A stretch of DNA of 64,000 nucleotides. Origin: Acorus gramineus. Lineage: Eukaryota; Streptophyta; Magnoliopsida; Acorales; Acoraceae. Below the pieces are notes generated by a model. That model made no database searches. It was given only the letters and a program-made list of their open reading frames with translations, and was not told the origin of the DNA. The stretch covers positions 18,426,378 through 18,490,377 of the forward strand of contig CM060855.1 of assembly GCA_030737835.1 (NCBI GenBank), in the 5' to 3' direction. Both the position numbers and the translations under genes were made by a program. Below, piece by piece: positions 48,246-61,061 of the stretch. Positions within the stretch are counted from its first letter, which is position 1, and every line of letters begins with the position of its first letter.

Positions 48246-51200
48246 CCACCTTGTCAGCATTAGTTGTGAACCCTAAATTTGGAAATACAAAATAACAAAG
48301 CAAGGAAAATTTACATAAAAGCCACAACAGCTCAACCCATGGTTTGCCAAAAATTCATATAAGCAAGGCCATACTAGAGAGCCAAACCATTGCATTGGTC
48401 ATGCCATAAATTCTGTATCAGATTCACACCCATAATGGAATAACAAATTATGTTTAGTTGGTCTTAGTTAATTCTCCATTTATTCTTCTTCCTTACCAAA
48501 AGAAGGAAAGAATCATCAACAATTTGCTCTAAAGAAGTTGCCCTTACCTCAACATCACATGGTGTGTCTTAGGAGATGTTTCCCTGTAACATATTCCAAA
48601 GTTAATAATGGATATTAAACTTTGATATTGTTGTGTGACACACATAATTCATCAACTGATATAGTTGAAGTCCATGTTTGGATAGAAGAATAGATGTGAA
48701 GTAAGATAAAATAGGGGGAATAAGCCTAAAAAACTTGTTTGTTTGTAAGAAATAGATGAACATAGTTATGTCAGAATATGTAGGTCGACGTCGAATAAAC
48801 TGGTATTAATTGATATTCCAAATCCTGGAATTTTGTTATTGAAAATATTAAACTCAGTCTATTTTACATTCCAAAATGTTGACAACATATTTTTTCATTT
48901 TGTTTTATAAATCATATACCATAAATAATGTACATTTATAAATCATAAACAACATGTATATGCATCTATAAAAGGTATACTCTAATGAATTGAATTATAT
49001 CATTTATTAAATACGTGAAAAATTTTCAACGAGGTATATACCTCGTTAATTACAGTGAGTGAAAATGACTAATGAGATATATGTGATTGGATTTGAGACT
49101 ACAAAAAGGACTAAGTGTAACAGTGTTCTTGTGTTATTTCACCCAATATATTCCACCGGTATAAAGTGGCCATATATATGACAAATCATAATTTCATTTT
49201 TTATAAATCTATATTTACATCTTATTCACATTGTATCAACAACATCAACTTTCATATGAAAATAACTAAAAACACACCCAAACAAAAAAGGGCTTATTAT
49301 CTTCCACTTGCATGGTTATTGGAATAGTTATCTATGTCACTATCTAAACGAGTCGGGGCAGAGAGTTTAATTAACAAGACTCATTAAATAATGAAATGAT
49401 GGGGTCGCTATCGTTGCGTTTATGAAATTTAGGGTTTCATATGTTATGAAGTCAGGTTGTTATGTTATTTTGCAAGGTCCCTCAATTAAAATGGATTTTA
49501 TTCCATGTGTTTGTTCTTTGAAATTAATGGTTTGTTTTGTTTTCAACTGTTGATTCGGTTTCTATGTGTTTTCAGAGGTTCAATTGTGTGCCTAATTAGG
49601 TTGGCCTTGGAAGGGTTGGTCTAGCTTGATATAGTGATTTGAGTTGTTGAGGTTGCTTCTATGGATTTCCTTGTAAGTTATTTGAATGACTTACTTTCCA
49701 TGTTTCAATGTAACCAAATTTCATTTATTATGTTTGGATGTAAAACACATTACACACACATATATATGCAGTTATTTATGTGAAAAAGAATTGGAAAGAT
49801 GGACTTTATATTTGTTTGCATTTTGCATGGGAAGGAAAGTTTCATTAATGGTGGTTGGGAAGAGTCATAACAACAGTTTTTCCTTTCTTGGTTTGCTTTT
49901 GTGGAATTACAGTTTGTTCAACTTCACAAGCTTTAGTTTGCCTCTTTGAGGAGAAGTTCAGAACAAACTCAACAGTTCTTGGTGGATTCATTCATTCACT
50001 GATGAGATGTATATTATTCCTCCAATTCTCAACAACTCTTCTCTCTTCTTTCTCTCTCTATCTCTATACATACATAATATACATGCCATCGTGATTAAAT
50101 TCAAATTTTTTTTACACAAAGAATTGGAATAAAAATATTGAATAAAGATATGGATGGGGGAATATATTTATTAAATAGCATGGATATATTATAAATGGTC
50201 ATTCCCAGATAAGATAGAATAAACTCTGATAGTTATCCTTAGGATATATAGACATAGTTTGTTCATGTTTTAAAAATCGAATAGTTCACTTAACCAAAAA
50301 AATTAACGAATTAAGGGTCACTAGTTCTACCATCGGATTAACCAAATTTCATGCATTGTAACATTATCTTGACATAATAAATATATATTTTTCATTACTA
50401 AATAATTTTTTTTACAAAAAGTGAAATATTTTAGAAAAAAATTAAATAATTATTTAAGTCTTAAATCTTAAACATCAGATAATGATTTTATTATATAAAA
50501 TATAAACTTTTAATTAAATTTAATTTTTAATAAGTAATTAATTTATGTGAATAAGGAAACAGTGATTTAATCAATTCGCAGCCAACTCTCTAAAGCTAAC
50601 AATTCAATCAATGAGTTAATTTGTGTTTATCGGTTTTGTATACCATCAGGTTTTGAGGGTAAACTGAATTATAATTCAAAACATGTAAAAGTTTAACCGG
50701 TTCAACTGGCCAGGTCAGGACAGGTTTTAAAACATTGCTTACAAGAGTTGTTATACTTAGCGTGAATAACAATTTTATTCACCGAAAAATAAATAAAAAC
50801 CAAAGAAAGTATTAATTTGATGGAAGATAACAGTATTCTCACATGAAATGAATAAAAATTTTCTAGCTAAAATATTTTACAAAATATGTGGAGTCCTCTA
50901 TTCCCAAATTGCCTAGGAAATAAGAAACTGCTGTGACAAGGACATCCATCTGTATTCCCTTCTTTATATTGTCAGTAACTCAAAATGACTAAAACAGACA
51001 TTCCTTTATAGAGAAACTAAGTCATATAGAAGGGACTAAGTTAGGTATTCATTATTTGCAGCACTTTGGTCTCAAGTGGGGTCTTCAACCTTTAACAAAC
51101 TATGGGAAAGCCCAAATTAGGGTTTAATTTGTGCTTGTGGAACAATGAAGGAATCCAAAAGAAGTATATGATTTTTGATGAGTAATTGAGAGTCCAGATT

Positions 51201-52480
51201 GTTAGATAAACTGCTTTGGACATTAAAACTCTACAAGTAGAGTTTGGTTGTACTTGTATATGCATTGGAAAAATATTTATAAGGACTTAATTAAGTTAGA
51301 TTGTTTAGAGAGTGAGATTTGAAAATTCACCACAGTCAAGTGGGCCTGATATTTTTTTTTTTCTCCCTAATTTTGAAGGTTTGGGTAGGCTTGAATTTTC
51401 ATCCTAGGATCCAATTAGTCAATTGAAAACTTGAATTAAAATTGAAGTATTACAAATTGGAGAATGTGTTAAAATGTGAATAAATTTTTTTTTATAAAAA
51501 GTTTCATCTATAAATCAATACTGATTGAATGAAGAGTTTCATTATATATGATGCTCCTGATATAATAATAATAATAACAACAACAACCTGTCTTTTTGAA
51601 TTCTCTCTATTTTTTGTTCTCAAGTGTTTTTGTGTATATATATAAGTAAACATAATGTTTCACTTGCATTTTTTTAAAAGTGAACCTGTAATTTTTGTAT
51701 TCAAATGGGCCAAAAAATAGATAATATATAAACAAAAATTTATATTATGCTAAGTATATAATAATTTAAAATTGAAATTTACATTATAATTAACAATAAA
51801 TTTTAGATTTTAACAGTGAATCTTTTTGAGGTGCACTGGAATAATTAATATATCAACATTACATTGGTATGCCATGTATCAACCTAGTCCAATTGACTTG
51901 AAAATATAGTTTTGCACATAAAAAAAATTAGAGTTTTGAACAAAAATGTTAGAATTAAAAAATTAAAATCCCTCCTTTATGATAGTTTTCTTTTTTAGAA
52001 ATAAAATCAATGTTGGATCACTTCTAGGATGAAGATAGGGCTGTAAAATGAACTAAGTGTATCATCATACACTAATTCTATATTATTTATTGTGATTGTT
52101 GTGGACTTAAGAACGATTCTACTCTAATTCAGCTCATGAAAATCCATGGATGAAATTGTGAAAACCATAGTACATATAACAATGTTGCATGGATGAATAA
52201 GTTGTTACAATGCATGTAACCATGATTTCTATTTTTGAAGAGGGCCAGTAAACCAAAGCATTTAAAGTGAAAGTGACCCACTTAAGGACTTCAACACCAA
52301 ACAAAATTAAATGTGGGTGGTGTCAAATTTAGTTAAGAGAGATGTTAAAGAATATTGTTAAGGAAGTTATGAAAGATGGGTGGGATTTGATAGAGAAGTT
52401 TAATTTTGTTCTTTATTTTAATTTCATTTTCTGTTTTTTTGGACCAAGTAAATCAAACACGCAAAGCTTTTGTAGGTCTC
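48246..52480. other. Long AT-rich intergenic region upstream of the MYB gene
   Basis: Contains a degenerate Tourist-like element split by a family-T copy (about 48665-49335, with TCCATGTTTGGATAG near the left and ACACACCCAAACAAAAAAG near the right). A short (TAA/CAA) repeat lies at about 51560-51590. No frame here has protein-like features. Confidence 0.4.
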
Positions 52481-52490
52481 AAATGCATGC

Positions 52491-52500
52491 ATATATAATA
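52491..52500 (+). promoter_or_regulatory. TATA box of the MYB gene
   Basis: ATATATAATA lies 153 bases before the start codon, giving an expected transcript start near 52525. Just upstream, TGCATGCA contains an RY motif (CATGCA). The leader holds CAC and CTT trinucleotide tracts (about 52568-52612). Confidence 0.5.
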
Positions 52501-52652
52501 CTTGACTCCCCTAAATCGTGCAAAACCAACAAAAGTGACTTCCCATCCAAACCCTAAAAAACCAAACCACCACCACCACCACCACTTCTTCTTCTTCTTC
52601 TTCTTCTTCTTCTCTAATTTTCTTCGGTCCGATCGAAGAACAGACTAATCTA

Positions 52653-54234
52653 ATGGAGGATTCAGGGTCGAGAGGGGTCGAAGATTCGAAGAGTTGTCCG
52701 AGGGGACACTGGCGACCGAGCGAAGACGAGAAGTTGAGGCAGCTTGTTGAGAAGCATGGGCCGCAGAACTGGAACTCAATTGCTGAGAAACTACAAGGAA
52801 GATCAGGTGAGGTTGATATTATTAATGTGTTAGCTTGAAATTCAGCTTTTGATTGGTAAGTTTAAGTTATATTTCAATGTTTTATTTGTTGAAGTATAGG
52901 TTGATGTCCACTATGTTGATCTTTTATGAATTTGATGAGCTTCAATGCCAATATTGATTTTTTTTTTTTATAATGAAATTCATTGAATTCCTATAACAAG
53001 AACTTAATTGGAAAAAAAATCGATATCAATTGAAGTATGTACCACTAAAAGAATCCATGACTTTTTTTTTTTGCCATGACATTTTTTTGTTGATGCTTGG
53101 TTGATATTATTTATGTGTAGCTTGACATTCAGTTTTTTTATTGTAAGTTTAAGTTATATTTCAATATTTTATTTGTTGTTGAAGTATAGGTTAATGTCCA
53201 CTATGTTGATCTTTCATGAATTTGTAGAACTTCAATGCTTATATTGATGTGTTTTTTTTAAATGAAATTCATTGAGTTTCTATAACAAGAACTTACATTG
53301 GAAAAAAAAAATAATATCAATTGAAGTATGCAATACCACTAATAGAATCCATAACATTTTTTTTGTTGTTTAAAATTTGATATGGTCATTTCAATTTTCA
53401 CTATATGAATCTAATATGACGTGAAGGTGACTCAAGAAAAATATATATTGATTGTTCCAACCCACTCATTTTAAACCATATCAATTTTTCATGTATGGGT
53501 GATGAGATTGATCTCTTTATGAAAAATCAAATTCCAATAGACTTATAATATGTTCCAATTGAAAATCATCTATACACATAGGGAAGAGCTGTAGATTGAG
53601 ATGGTTCAACCAGCTGGATCCAAGGATCAACAGGAGGCCATTCACAGAGGAGGAAGAGGAGAGGCTCCTCGCCGCCCACCGCATCCACGGCAACAAGTGG
53701 GCGATGATCGCACGCCTCTTCCCCGGACGAACGGACAACGCAGTCAAGAACCACTGGCACGTGATCATGGCCCGTCGCCATCGCGAGCAAACCAGGCTTT
53801 ATGGTAAGAAGACCTCTGAAGGCGGGGGGTCGAAAGCCTACTCATTCGATGTGGGAAGGCTCTTCGGATTTGGGAATCGAGACAACATCAAGGAGTACTC
53901 TTCGCCTTCCTGGACTTTCTCTTCATCGTTGCCTTCGAATGCTCATTGTGGGATTGGCTCAACCTATAGTCCTATCTTGGAGAGCTCTTACCGCCCCGAC
54001 CAGTCCCTTCGTAGTACTACTTTCTACGGTGGGGACTATCGGGGCGGCCTCGCCTTGCCAATGCAGGCTAGTTTTAAGAGGGCTTTGAATCGCCCGGTCA
54101 GTTTATCGATCGCTGGCGAGGTTGGTTTGGGCGAAAGCTCGAACATTAGGGCGATTAGCCAACACAAACAAGAAGGAGAAGATCACAAAGAGGTGCCATT
54201 CATTGATTTCCTTGGTGTTGGCATCACATCCTGA
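52653..54234 (+). CDS. R2R3-MYB transcription factor, MYB52/MYB105/MYB117 type
   Basis: DNA-binding regulator. Relatives (subgroup 21) act in organ boundaries, cell-wall formation and stress. Two exons, 52653-52806 and 53582-54234, give 268 aa; the single intron splits a glycine codon in [12 protein letters not shown]2 spans about 17-66 with W20, W40 and W59. R3 spans about 69-116 with F72 in place of the first Trp, then W91 and W110. [36 protein letters not shown] and [19 protein letters not shown] are hallmarks of this subgroup, as is the C-terminal FIDFLGVG. The exact orthologue (MYB52, 54, 56, 105, 110 or 117) cannot be told by eye. Many R2R3 genes have a second intron in R3; none is present here. 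The intron contains a tandem duplication. Confidence 0.92.
52811..53355 (+). repeat. 288-bp-period tandem duplication in the MYB intron
   Basis: The block starting GGTTGATATTATTAATGTG (52811) recurs at 53099 as GGTTGATATTATTTATGTG. The copies run to about 53062 and 53355 and share TAAGTTTAAGTTATATTTCAAT, GTCCACTATGTTGATC and TATAACAAGAACTTA, with scattered differences. The duplication makes up most of the 775-bp intron. Confidence 0.85.
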
Positions 54235-57200
54235 TCACTTCATTTTCTGTACATGCATGTTTTGGAGATGGACACCTCTTTTTTTTGTTTTTGTTTTCTT
54301 TGCATTCATGCATATTGTACTCACAATAATCAATATCCAAGAGTGATCATATATCATTCAATTTCTCTTCCCATTGGTCTCGAGTTCAAATCCCTGGGGT
54401 TACATGATGCAAAACCTTAAACATAATTGCTTTGTTTTGATTTTGTTTCTCTGGTGTAGATGTTATTCTTAACACAAAGTATGCTAGAGAAACCTCTTTT
54501 TTTAAGATTAATTGTTATTCTTGTGTTGGTTTAGGTATGGTTTTCAGGTTTTGGCTATAGTTATTGTCATCATTGTAATGTAGACCCCATAATCTTTAAG
54601 CCAAGTGCATTAATTTGTTTAAATCATCTGTTACAATTCTCAGCAAAATAATAGATGTAGCTACTAGTAGTAGTAGTAGTAGTAATAATAATAATAATAA
54701 TAATAATAATGCATAAGATTATACATGAAAATCAATATCACATTTCTATTATTGATTAGTCAGTTTGTGGTGAAAACATTTCTCCATGTTGGGGTCAGTT
54801 GTAATCTGAGTGATCTTGGATGAGCTAGATGAGACCCTAGATATACATTCAAACAAAAAAATTTGGTAAGCACCCTTTGATTGAATTTTTTTTTTTTTTT
54901 CCCATTTGGGTCCTAGCTTGCCTATGGTCAGGGATGACCATATAACACAATATTATGTAAATCCGAGTCACCATTACCACATCAATTATATCTATAAGTA
55001 AAAGCCATCAAATTGTGTGGCTAATATGATAAGTTTGTGGGTATGATTTATCATAATCCATATATTCTCTAATTAAGTTTAACTCTTTGTACATGTTTAT
55101 AGGGAAAGATGAAACCAGTGAGAATGATAGGGCATATATATTTCTCAACAACACCTGATTGTTGTGTGAGATTTTTGGTTACAAAGGCAAAATCAGTTGA
55201 ACCCTTAAATTAAAAAATATTGTGAAACTTCTATTACAGATTAGGTTGGTTTATGTTTGAAAATACAAGAAATATAAACGTTTTGAGTGTGAGGTTGTGA
55301 TATTATCCCATATGGCTATTTCTTTAATGTTTGGTTTGTTGAATTGTTCATCATCTAAAATCACAAGGCAATGAAATCTTTAACATTAAGCCTTTATGGT
55401 ACCTATTTTAATCTTAGTTTGTTGAACTACTGTTGCAATGCTAACAAGAAATAAAGGAAAACATTTTAGTGAAGGAAAAATAAAAATAAAAATGAAGCTT
55501 CATTTGTTATTATATATGCCCATAAATTCATTTCCATTACTGATCATTACTGTCCCTTCCAAAATTAATTTAATATCACTTCAAAATAAATAAATAAATA
55601 AATAAATAACTAATTTGTTTACTAATTATTCTAAGAAAACCATCTTTTGCACTTTAACATTTTTTTTTTAAAAAAAAAATCTATTTCAAATGCAAGAAGA
55701 TTTGGGTGGGTGGGTGGTATTTGTGGTAATAATCTAAGTTACAGTGACAATGAAATAAATAATAACCAATTGTAGTTAGAAAAACTAATAAATAAATAAT
55801 TTTAAGTTGACAAGTTTTAGACTGAGATGCTCTTTCTAACTGTAGGATTATTTTTAATATGTTTAGTTAGCAAGGTACAAACATAATATTTAGGTTGCAC
55901 ATCAATGCTAACTTGTTTGATAGTGTTATGTTTAATAGATCTATATTTATTGGCTCCCCCTCTAATGTATGTCATTATCAAGATATATACAGCATAAAGA
56001 GAGAACATGTCATGCTTATTCACAATGAAAGAATGCATCAATGTCAATCACTAAAAAAGTGGTATTTTGAGTTTTGTAACAAATGAGAGTGATTCCCTAC
56101 CAGATGTAGTAAACAAGCAATTAATTCAAATTGGTCCTCAAACAATTCTGTTTGAGTTTTTGTAACAATGAAAATGAAGCCCCACCAAATTAATGTTATA
56201 AACAAACAATTCAATTTTTGAACATGAATAGCAATAGATCGGGTCTAGTCTGGGTATAGGTGACCAAGGCGGTAGCTTAGGGTCCTGAATATGAGAGCAT
56301 TAAAAAACATATTTCCTATTTTATTGAGAATTTTTGTTTATTTTTAAAAACTTGTCCATATTTTCTCATCATCCATCCATTTGTTTATTTTTGTTTGTTA
56401 CTTTTATCATTTGATTTGCATTTTTTTTTTATGATTTTTTTTCTTTTGTGTTATTATTTTTTCATTTGTTTTTATCTTTTTTTATTTTCTGTTTTTTATT
56501 CAAGTTTTTTTTTAACTGTATATTTTTATTTTTTAAAATCTATCCATATTTTAACAAATTATCCTATTTTATACATATTTTTAAAAATTGGAACAAATTA
56601 TCCTATTTTATCATAATTTTTATTTATCAATTTATTCGTTGGTTGATAAAGAATAAAACCACAATGAATTTGTTATTTTCATTTTGGGGATTTTTTCAGT
56701 TTTTTCATATTTTACTAGGATTTCATTTTATGTATTATTTTATTTACAAGATAGCATTTTTTCATATTTTTTATTTTTTCACTATTCTATTTTCCTTCTT
56801 TTTATTTTCTAAACATGTGGTATTTTCTGCTTTTTTATTTTATTTTATCTCTTATTTATTTCTTTTGTTTACTGAAATTCGTTTTTGTTAGGCTTAACTG
56901 CTCAAAAAATTTAAAATTAAATTTAACAACAATTTAAAATAACTTTTTATAAAAAACAAATGTGATTATTTAACACCAAAATCATATCATCTCAGCCCCA
57001 CCCTGTCCAGGTTGTACAATTCACAATTCTTAAAATCCACAAAAACTGCCTTTCCATGTTTAAGTTAGGTCAGACATAAGACAGGATCACAAACAAATAT
57101 TGTAATCAAAAGGTTATAGCTAGGATCCACTAGGAACCAAGATTCCTCTTTCATTTAACACTTGCAATGCTCTCATATAAAAACAATTCAATTCATTTAA

Positions 57201-57310
57201 CACTTGCAAGCTTGGATCCACATGATGGCCTTCTTTAACACTTGCAACTTCCTCTTGTGCAACCACCCAAATTTTCTGAATCAGATATTCGCAACATCTT
57301 AAAGGAAATT
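54235..57310. other. MYB 3' region and AT-rich intergenic DNA
   Basis: Contains an (AGT)n(AAT)n microsatellite at about 54664-54711, an AAAT repeat at about 55587-55608 and a T-dominated block at 56390-56890. A short box-B-like GGTCTCGAGTTCAAATCC at 54377-54394 may belong to a SINE, but no other part of one is seen. No gene is supported. Confidence 0.45.
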
Positions 57311-57321
57311 TTTTATATTAG

Positions 57322-57506
57322 TACGTTCTTATAGGAATTCCATTAATATGTGTCTACATGGATGACATGTGTCTATCAAAGTACATTAATAAGATATATA
57401 TAAATGATTTTTAATAAATGAAATACTCTTTCACTCTTTGATAAACACGTGTCGTCCATCTAAACACGTATTAATGAGATTTCTATCAGTACATCTAAAC
57501 ACGTGT
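57322..57506. repeat. Inverted repeat carrying G-box palindromes
   Basis: A 57- to 60-bp inverted repeat pairs ATTAATATGTGTCTACATGG (57342 onward) with ATTAATACGTGTTTAGATGG on the other strand. ACACGTGT, a perfect G-box/ABRE core, appears at 57445-57452 and 57499-57506. The overall shape suggests a small foldback transposon. Confidence 0.5.
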
Positions 57507-58237
57507 CCTTCAATGAGTTAAAAATTCTTTCATTTTTGAAAATCAATAATATAAATCTCACCAAAAACCCAAACAAGAACAAGCGTTTGGTGGGTGATTT
57601 CGAAGTGTTTCATGCGTTATCTTAAAAAAAAAAAAAACTGGATATTTGAGTGGGCAGCCAAACAATGTTTCTCAAACGCCAAGCTTATTGTAAATCACTT
57701 AATGTCCATAAGTCCCTATATCTTGTCCTGGTTCATGATTTTAGTCCATGAGATAAAATTCCATCAATGTAGAAGGAATATTCCTAGAATATCTATTAAT
57801 TAAATATGTTATTCGAAACTATATTCAAATAACTCCCCAAAAAATTGATGAAATGTACATTAATCCTTTAAATGCAAAATTCTTTTAGCTTTTTAATTAA
57901 TCCCAAAAATGCCTTCATCTTCTTCATTCAGTATCCTCCAATAGTTGAAAAAAATATTTTTCCATGTTCAGATAACTCATAGTTACAACTGCATTGAGTG
58001 TTTCTACAAGGCATCATCATCAGGCACCAATCTTGTACATTCCCATGCAATTCACATTGCAACCCTACATGATTCAACTCAGTCCCTTCTATGCAAATCA
58101 AATCCATTCAATCAATAAGTGTTTGCACTAGCCTCTGTTTGCTACCATGATCCTGCAATTATATATATACCACTTCATAAACATGTCAGTGTATCTGATT
58201 ATACAAATTAAGAATGATTTGGACCCCTAGACATTCA

Positions 58238-58287
58238 AACAAACTAGTAACAAAGACAATGCAACAAACTAGTAACAAAGACAATGC
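58238..58287 (+). repeat. 24-bp tandem duplication
   Basis: ACAAACTAGTAACAAAGACAATGC occurs twice in a row with no visible difference. Confidence 0.75.
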
Positions 58288-58370
58288 AAGTGACCAATGG
58301 TTAAGACATTTGGAAAAATATGTGAAACTGCTACAATGAAAAACATCTATCCATCCTTTTAAATAGGTAT

Positions 58371-58719
58371 CAATTTTCTCCAATACCTCAGATATATTAA
58401 ATGCAAAATTCATTTAGATTTTCTAAAAAAATGTGAGAACAATTAATTAAAACTTCAATTATATTGAATGAATAATTTTGTGAATTTTGTAACTAGGCTT
58501 TAAATAGGAACTATTTCTCCAACTGTTCATGCTTATAATATGCAACACACAAAACTCATGAATTTATTTTAACCAAACAATTAGCTCTTAATTTGATGTA
58601 ATTCTTGAATTCAAAAATCAAAAGATAGCTCTATGTTCGAAATTAGAGGCTTTCAAAATTTGATCAATAATAAAAGCTTTTGCATGCCACATATAAACAA
58701 ATTTCATATGATAAACTCA
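58371..58719 (+). repeat. Distal copy of a segment upstream of PSAN
   Basis: About 349 bp that matches 60383-60704 in the same direction. Shared blocks include CAATTTTCTC, GGCTTTAAATAGGAACTAT (partner: GCCTTTAAATAAGAACTAT), CACACAAAACTCATGA, TTGATGTAAT and AAACAAATTTCA. The copies differ at many positions, so the duplication is not recent. Confidence 0.7.
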
Positions 58720-60382
58720 ACATGGTTAGTTTGATCTATTTGATTTCAACGTTTTTATTAAGTTACTAAATTGAGTTTCACACACACACATACATAATTT
58801 CATATTATTATAACATTAGAGATAATTATATTTTTATTAATATAATATGTTGATTTCCCTCTTCTACCAAATAAATGATAATATGTTTTAATAAAGGAAA
58901 ATACCCCAAAAAATCTTAAAACTTAGAAATACCCAAATCATTCATTTTTTAAAATTTATCAAAAAAATCCTTATTTTGCAATTTTGCAATCTAAATAATA
59001 CCCTTATGTCATTGAAAATTCTTGTATCTCTCATCCTTATTTAAATATTTTGCATCTCACTCTCATCATCACCAATTCCCAGTTATCATGTTTTGCCCAA
59101 CTATCTTTTTTTTTTTTTACTTGAATTTTTTTGTTTTCGAGGTGGGTTTTGTGTGATATATATGATAAAGTAAAATTTTAAAAACAATGTAGATTTGGCC
59201 AAAGTGGAGATATAAATAAACACTGTCAATGACACTCAATGGAGTAAAAAATTCAAATATCATCCAATGGGTTAACTTTATATATAGATGGATAGATAGA
59301 TAGATATAAGATCAATGAAAAAAAATTGAAAAAAAAAATCATTACAAAAATGATGTGGTTTCGTAATTAATTTTAAAAAGAATTGATTGATATTAAAGTT
59401 ACAAATTTAGCATTAATATACATAAGTAGCAAAAAATCAAATAATATATGATTAAACAGAAGGATAAATAAAAGATATATAGATAGGGTACATTAGTCAT
59501 TGGGAAAAATCCATATAGCCCCCTAAAGTTTAGGGATATTCAGATGGATCTCTCATCTTTTCAAAAATCTATATGACCCTTCATTAGTCTATATAACCCC
59601 TTGCCATTACTCCTAAGTAATCAGTCCATGGTTAAGTTAACCCTAGAAGATGAAAGAAAATGCCCACTAGAATCGCTTGTGGAGTACTGTCGTGTTCTTT
59701 TTTTAATTAAAAAAGGATAGATATTGCTATTATGATTTCATTTTTAAAATTCAAAATACAACTTTGAACTACGGAGTACTACGGTGTTGATTTAGGAATC
59801 ACTCTCTTAGACGCAGGCATGATTGATTTTCTTTTATATGTAACTGCTGATAATCGATGTGTTCGTGCTTGTTTAAGAGTGTCTTTGTAAAAAAAATTAA
59901 ATATATATTTTTTTCATAAGTAAAATTTTGTATTCATTAAAAAAAAAAAGATTTACAAAGAGATTCAAGCTTTTATAGAGAGCGAAATAAATCCTTGAGG
60001 GTTAAGCTATCCTAACATTAAAACAGGGAAACCTAGACCAGGCTAAGATGCAATGTTTTAAATGTAGACTAACTCAACACTTTCACATGAAGAGAAAGAA
60101 GAAGAGAAAGGCGCATAGGAGCTGTTGGTTGTTAATCCACCCTTCAGGACAACTTCCATTCGCGATGATCTCTAATGATTGCTTCGAGTTACACACATAA
60201 TTGGGCTGGTGGAAAAAAAGTGTTGCCCGTTGGGAATTATAAGGCATCAATTGTAGCTTTGTCTCCTTCACAGTACACACCAAACCTGCCATTGTGATAT
60301 GGAGTTGAGGAGAGACCGAAATTCTCTCATACCCTGGATGGAGTTCAGACAGTTGAATATCATCGCTTTCTTAAAACATTTT
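58720..60382. other. AT-rich DNA between the two PSAN upstream copies
   Basis: Contains a short GATA repeat (59287-59306), a partial F1-like piece (about 59505-59650, with AAATCCATATAGCCCCCTAAAG) and a possible minus-strand LINE tail (listed separately). No gene is seen. Confidence 0.4.
59905..60295 (-). mobile_element. Possible LINE 3' end, minus strand
   Basis: On the minus strand it ends TTAATGAATACAAAATTTTAC and then an A-rich stretch, a typical L1 LINE terminus. A 69-codon minus-strand frame lies just upstream but shows no reverse-transcriptase motif. Boundaries are approximate. Confidence 0.35.
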
Positions 60383-60704
60383 CAATTTTCTCTAATATCT
60401 CAAATATTTTAAATGACAAAATTCATTTGGGTCACTAAAAATAAGAAATTATGTTGAATCAATGATTTCATAAACTCCATACTAGCTAGCCTTTAAATAA
60501 GAACTATTTCTCAAACTGTACATGCTAATTGGATGCATCACACAAAACTCATGATTTGGTTTAATCAAACCATTAACCCTCAATTTGATGTAATCCCTGA
60601 ATTCAAAAATCAATAGAACACTCTGTGGACAACACTCAATCCAAATTACCATTCCAGTAAAAGCCTCTTGTGTCACAAATAAACAAATTTCACACCATAA
60701 ACTC
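60383..60704 (+). repeat. Proximal copy of the PSAN upstream segment
   Basis: Partner of 58371-58719. This copy ends about 360 bp before the PSAN start codon, so it may form the outer part of the PSAN promoter. Confidence 0.7.
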
Positions 60705-60742
60705 AGGGAGAGCTCAGCATTTTTTTGTTACATATATATAAC

Positions 60743-60860
60743 AAAATTCTGAAGGCCTCTCTACTCCACTCAAATTCCAGAACTAAGTGGACCCCAAAAC
60801 AAAATTCCAAGAAGACCTCTCTATTCCACACAAATCCCTGAATAAGTGGACCCCAATACA
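60743..60860 (+). repeat. 58-bp tandem duplication in the PSAN promoter
   Basis: Two adjacent units (60743-60800 and 60801-60860) each contain AAAATTC, CCTCTCTA(C/T)TCCAC and AAGTGGACCCCAA. Both lie inside the 320 bp before the PSAN start codon, where light-control elements would be expected. Confidence 0.75.
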
Positions 60861-60897
60861 CTTCATACCCTGCCCAATAGGCTTGAGGCAATCTCAC

Positions 60898-60903
60898 CTT
60901 ATC
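60898..60903 (-). promoter_or_regulatory. I-box (GATAAG) upstream of PSAN
   Basis: GATAAGG on the minus strand, 159 bases before the start codon. I-boxes are common in promoters of light-regulated photosynthesis genes. A single six-base match is weak evidence on its own. Confidence 0.35.
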
Positions 60904-60996
60904 CACACTCCCACCACAATCCTCATCCCCCTATCCCAACATCCAATCATCATCCAAACCAATTCCCACTCTCTCAAACATCTCAATTGGAACACC

Positions 60997-61022
60997 AACA
61001 CACACACACACACACACACAAA
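60997..61022 (+). repeat. CA microsatellite in the PSAN leader
   Basis: About twelve CA dinucleotides lie 40 to 65 bases before the PSAN start codon, probably within the transcribed leader. Length variation here could be used as a marker. Confidence 0.75.
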
Positions 61023-61061
61023 CACAAACACTTCCTCTGCCTCCAGACTTCCCCATAAGCA

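Noticed and set aside
54361-54420. Possible tRNA or SINE from the GGTCTCGAGTTCAAATCC motif
   Set aside because: No box A, acceptor stem, A tail or target duplication could be found around it.
56395-56891. Phe/Leu/Tyr-rich plus-strand frames resembling membrane proteins
   Set aside because: Any T-dominated DNA translates this way; there is no start context, domain or homologue that I recognise.
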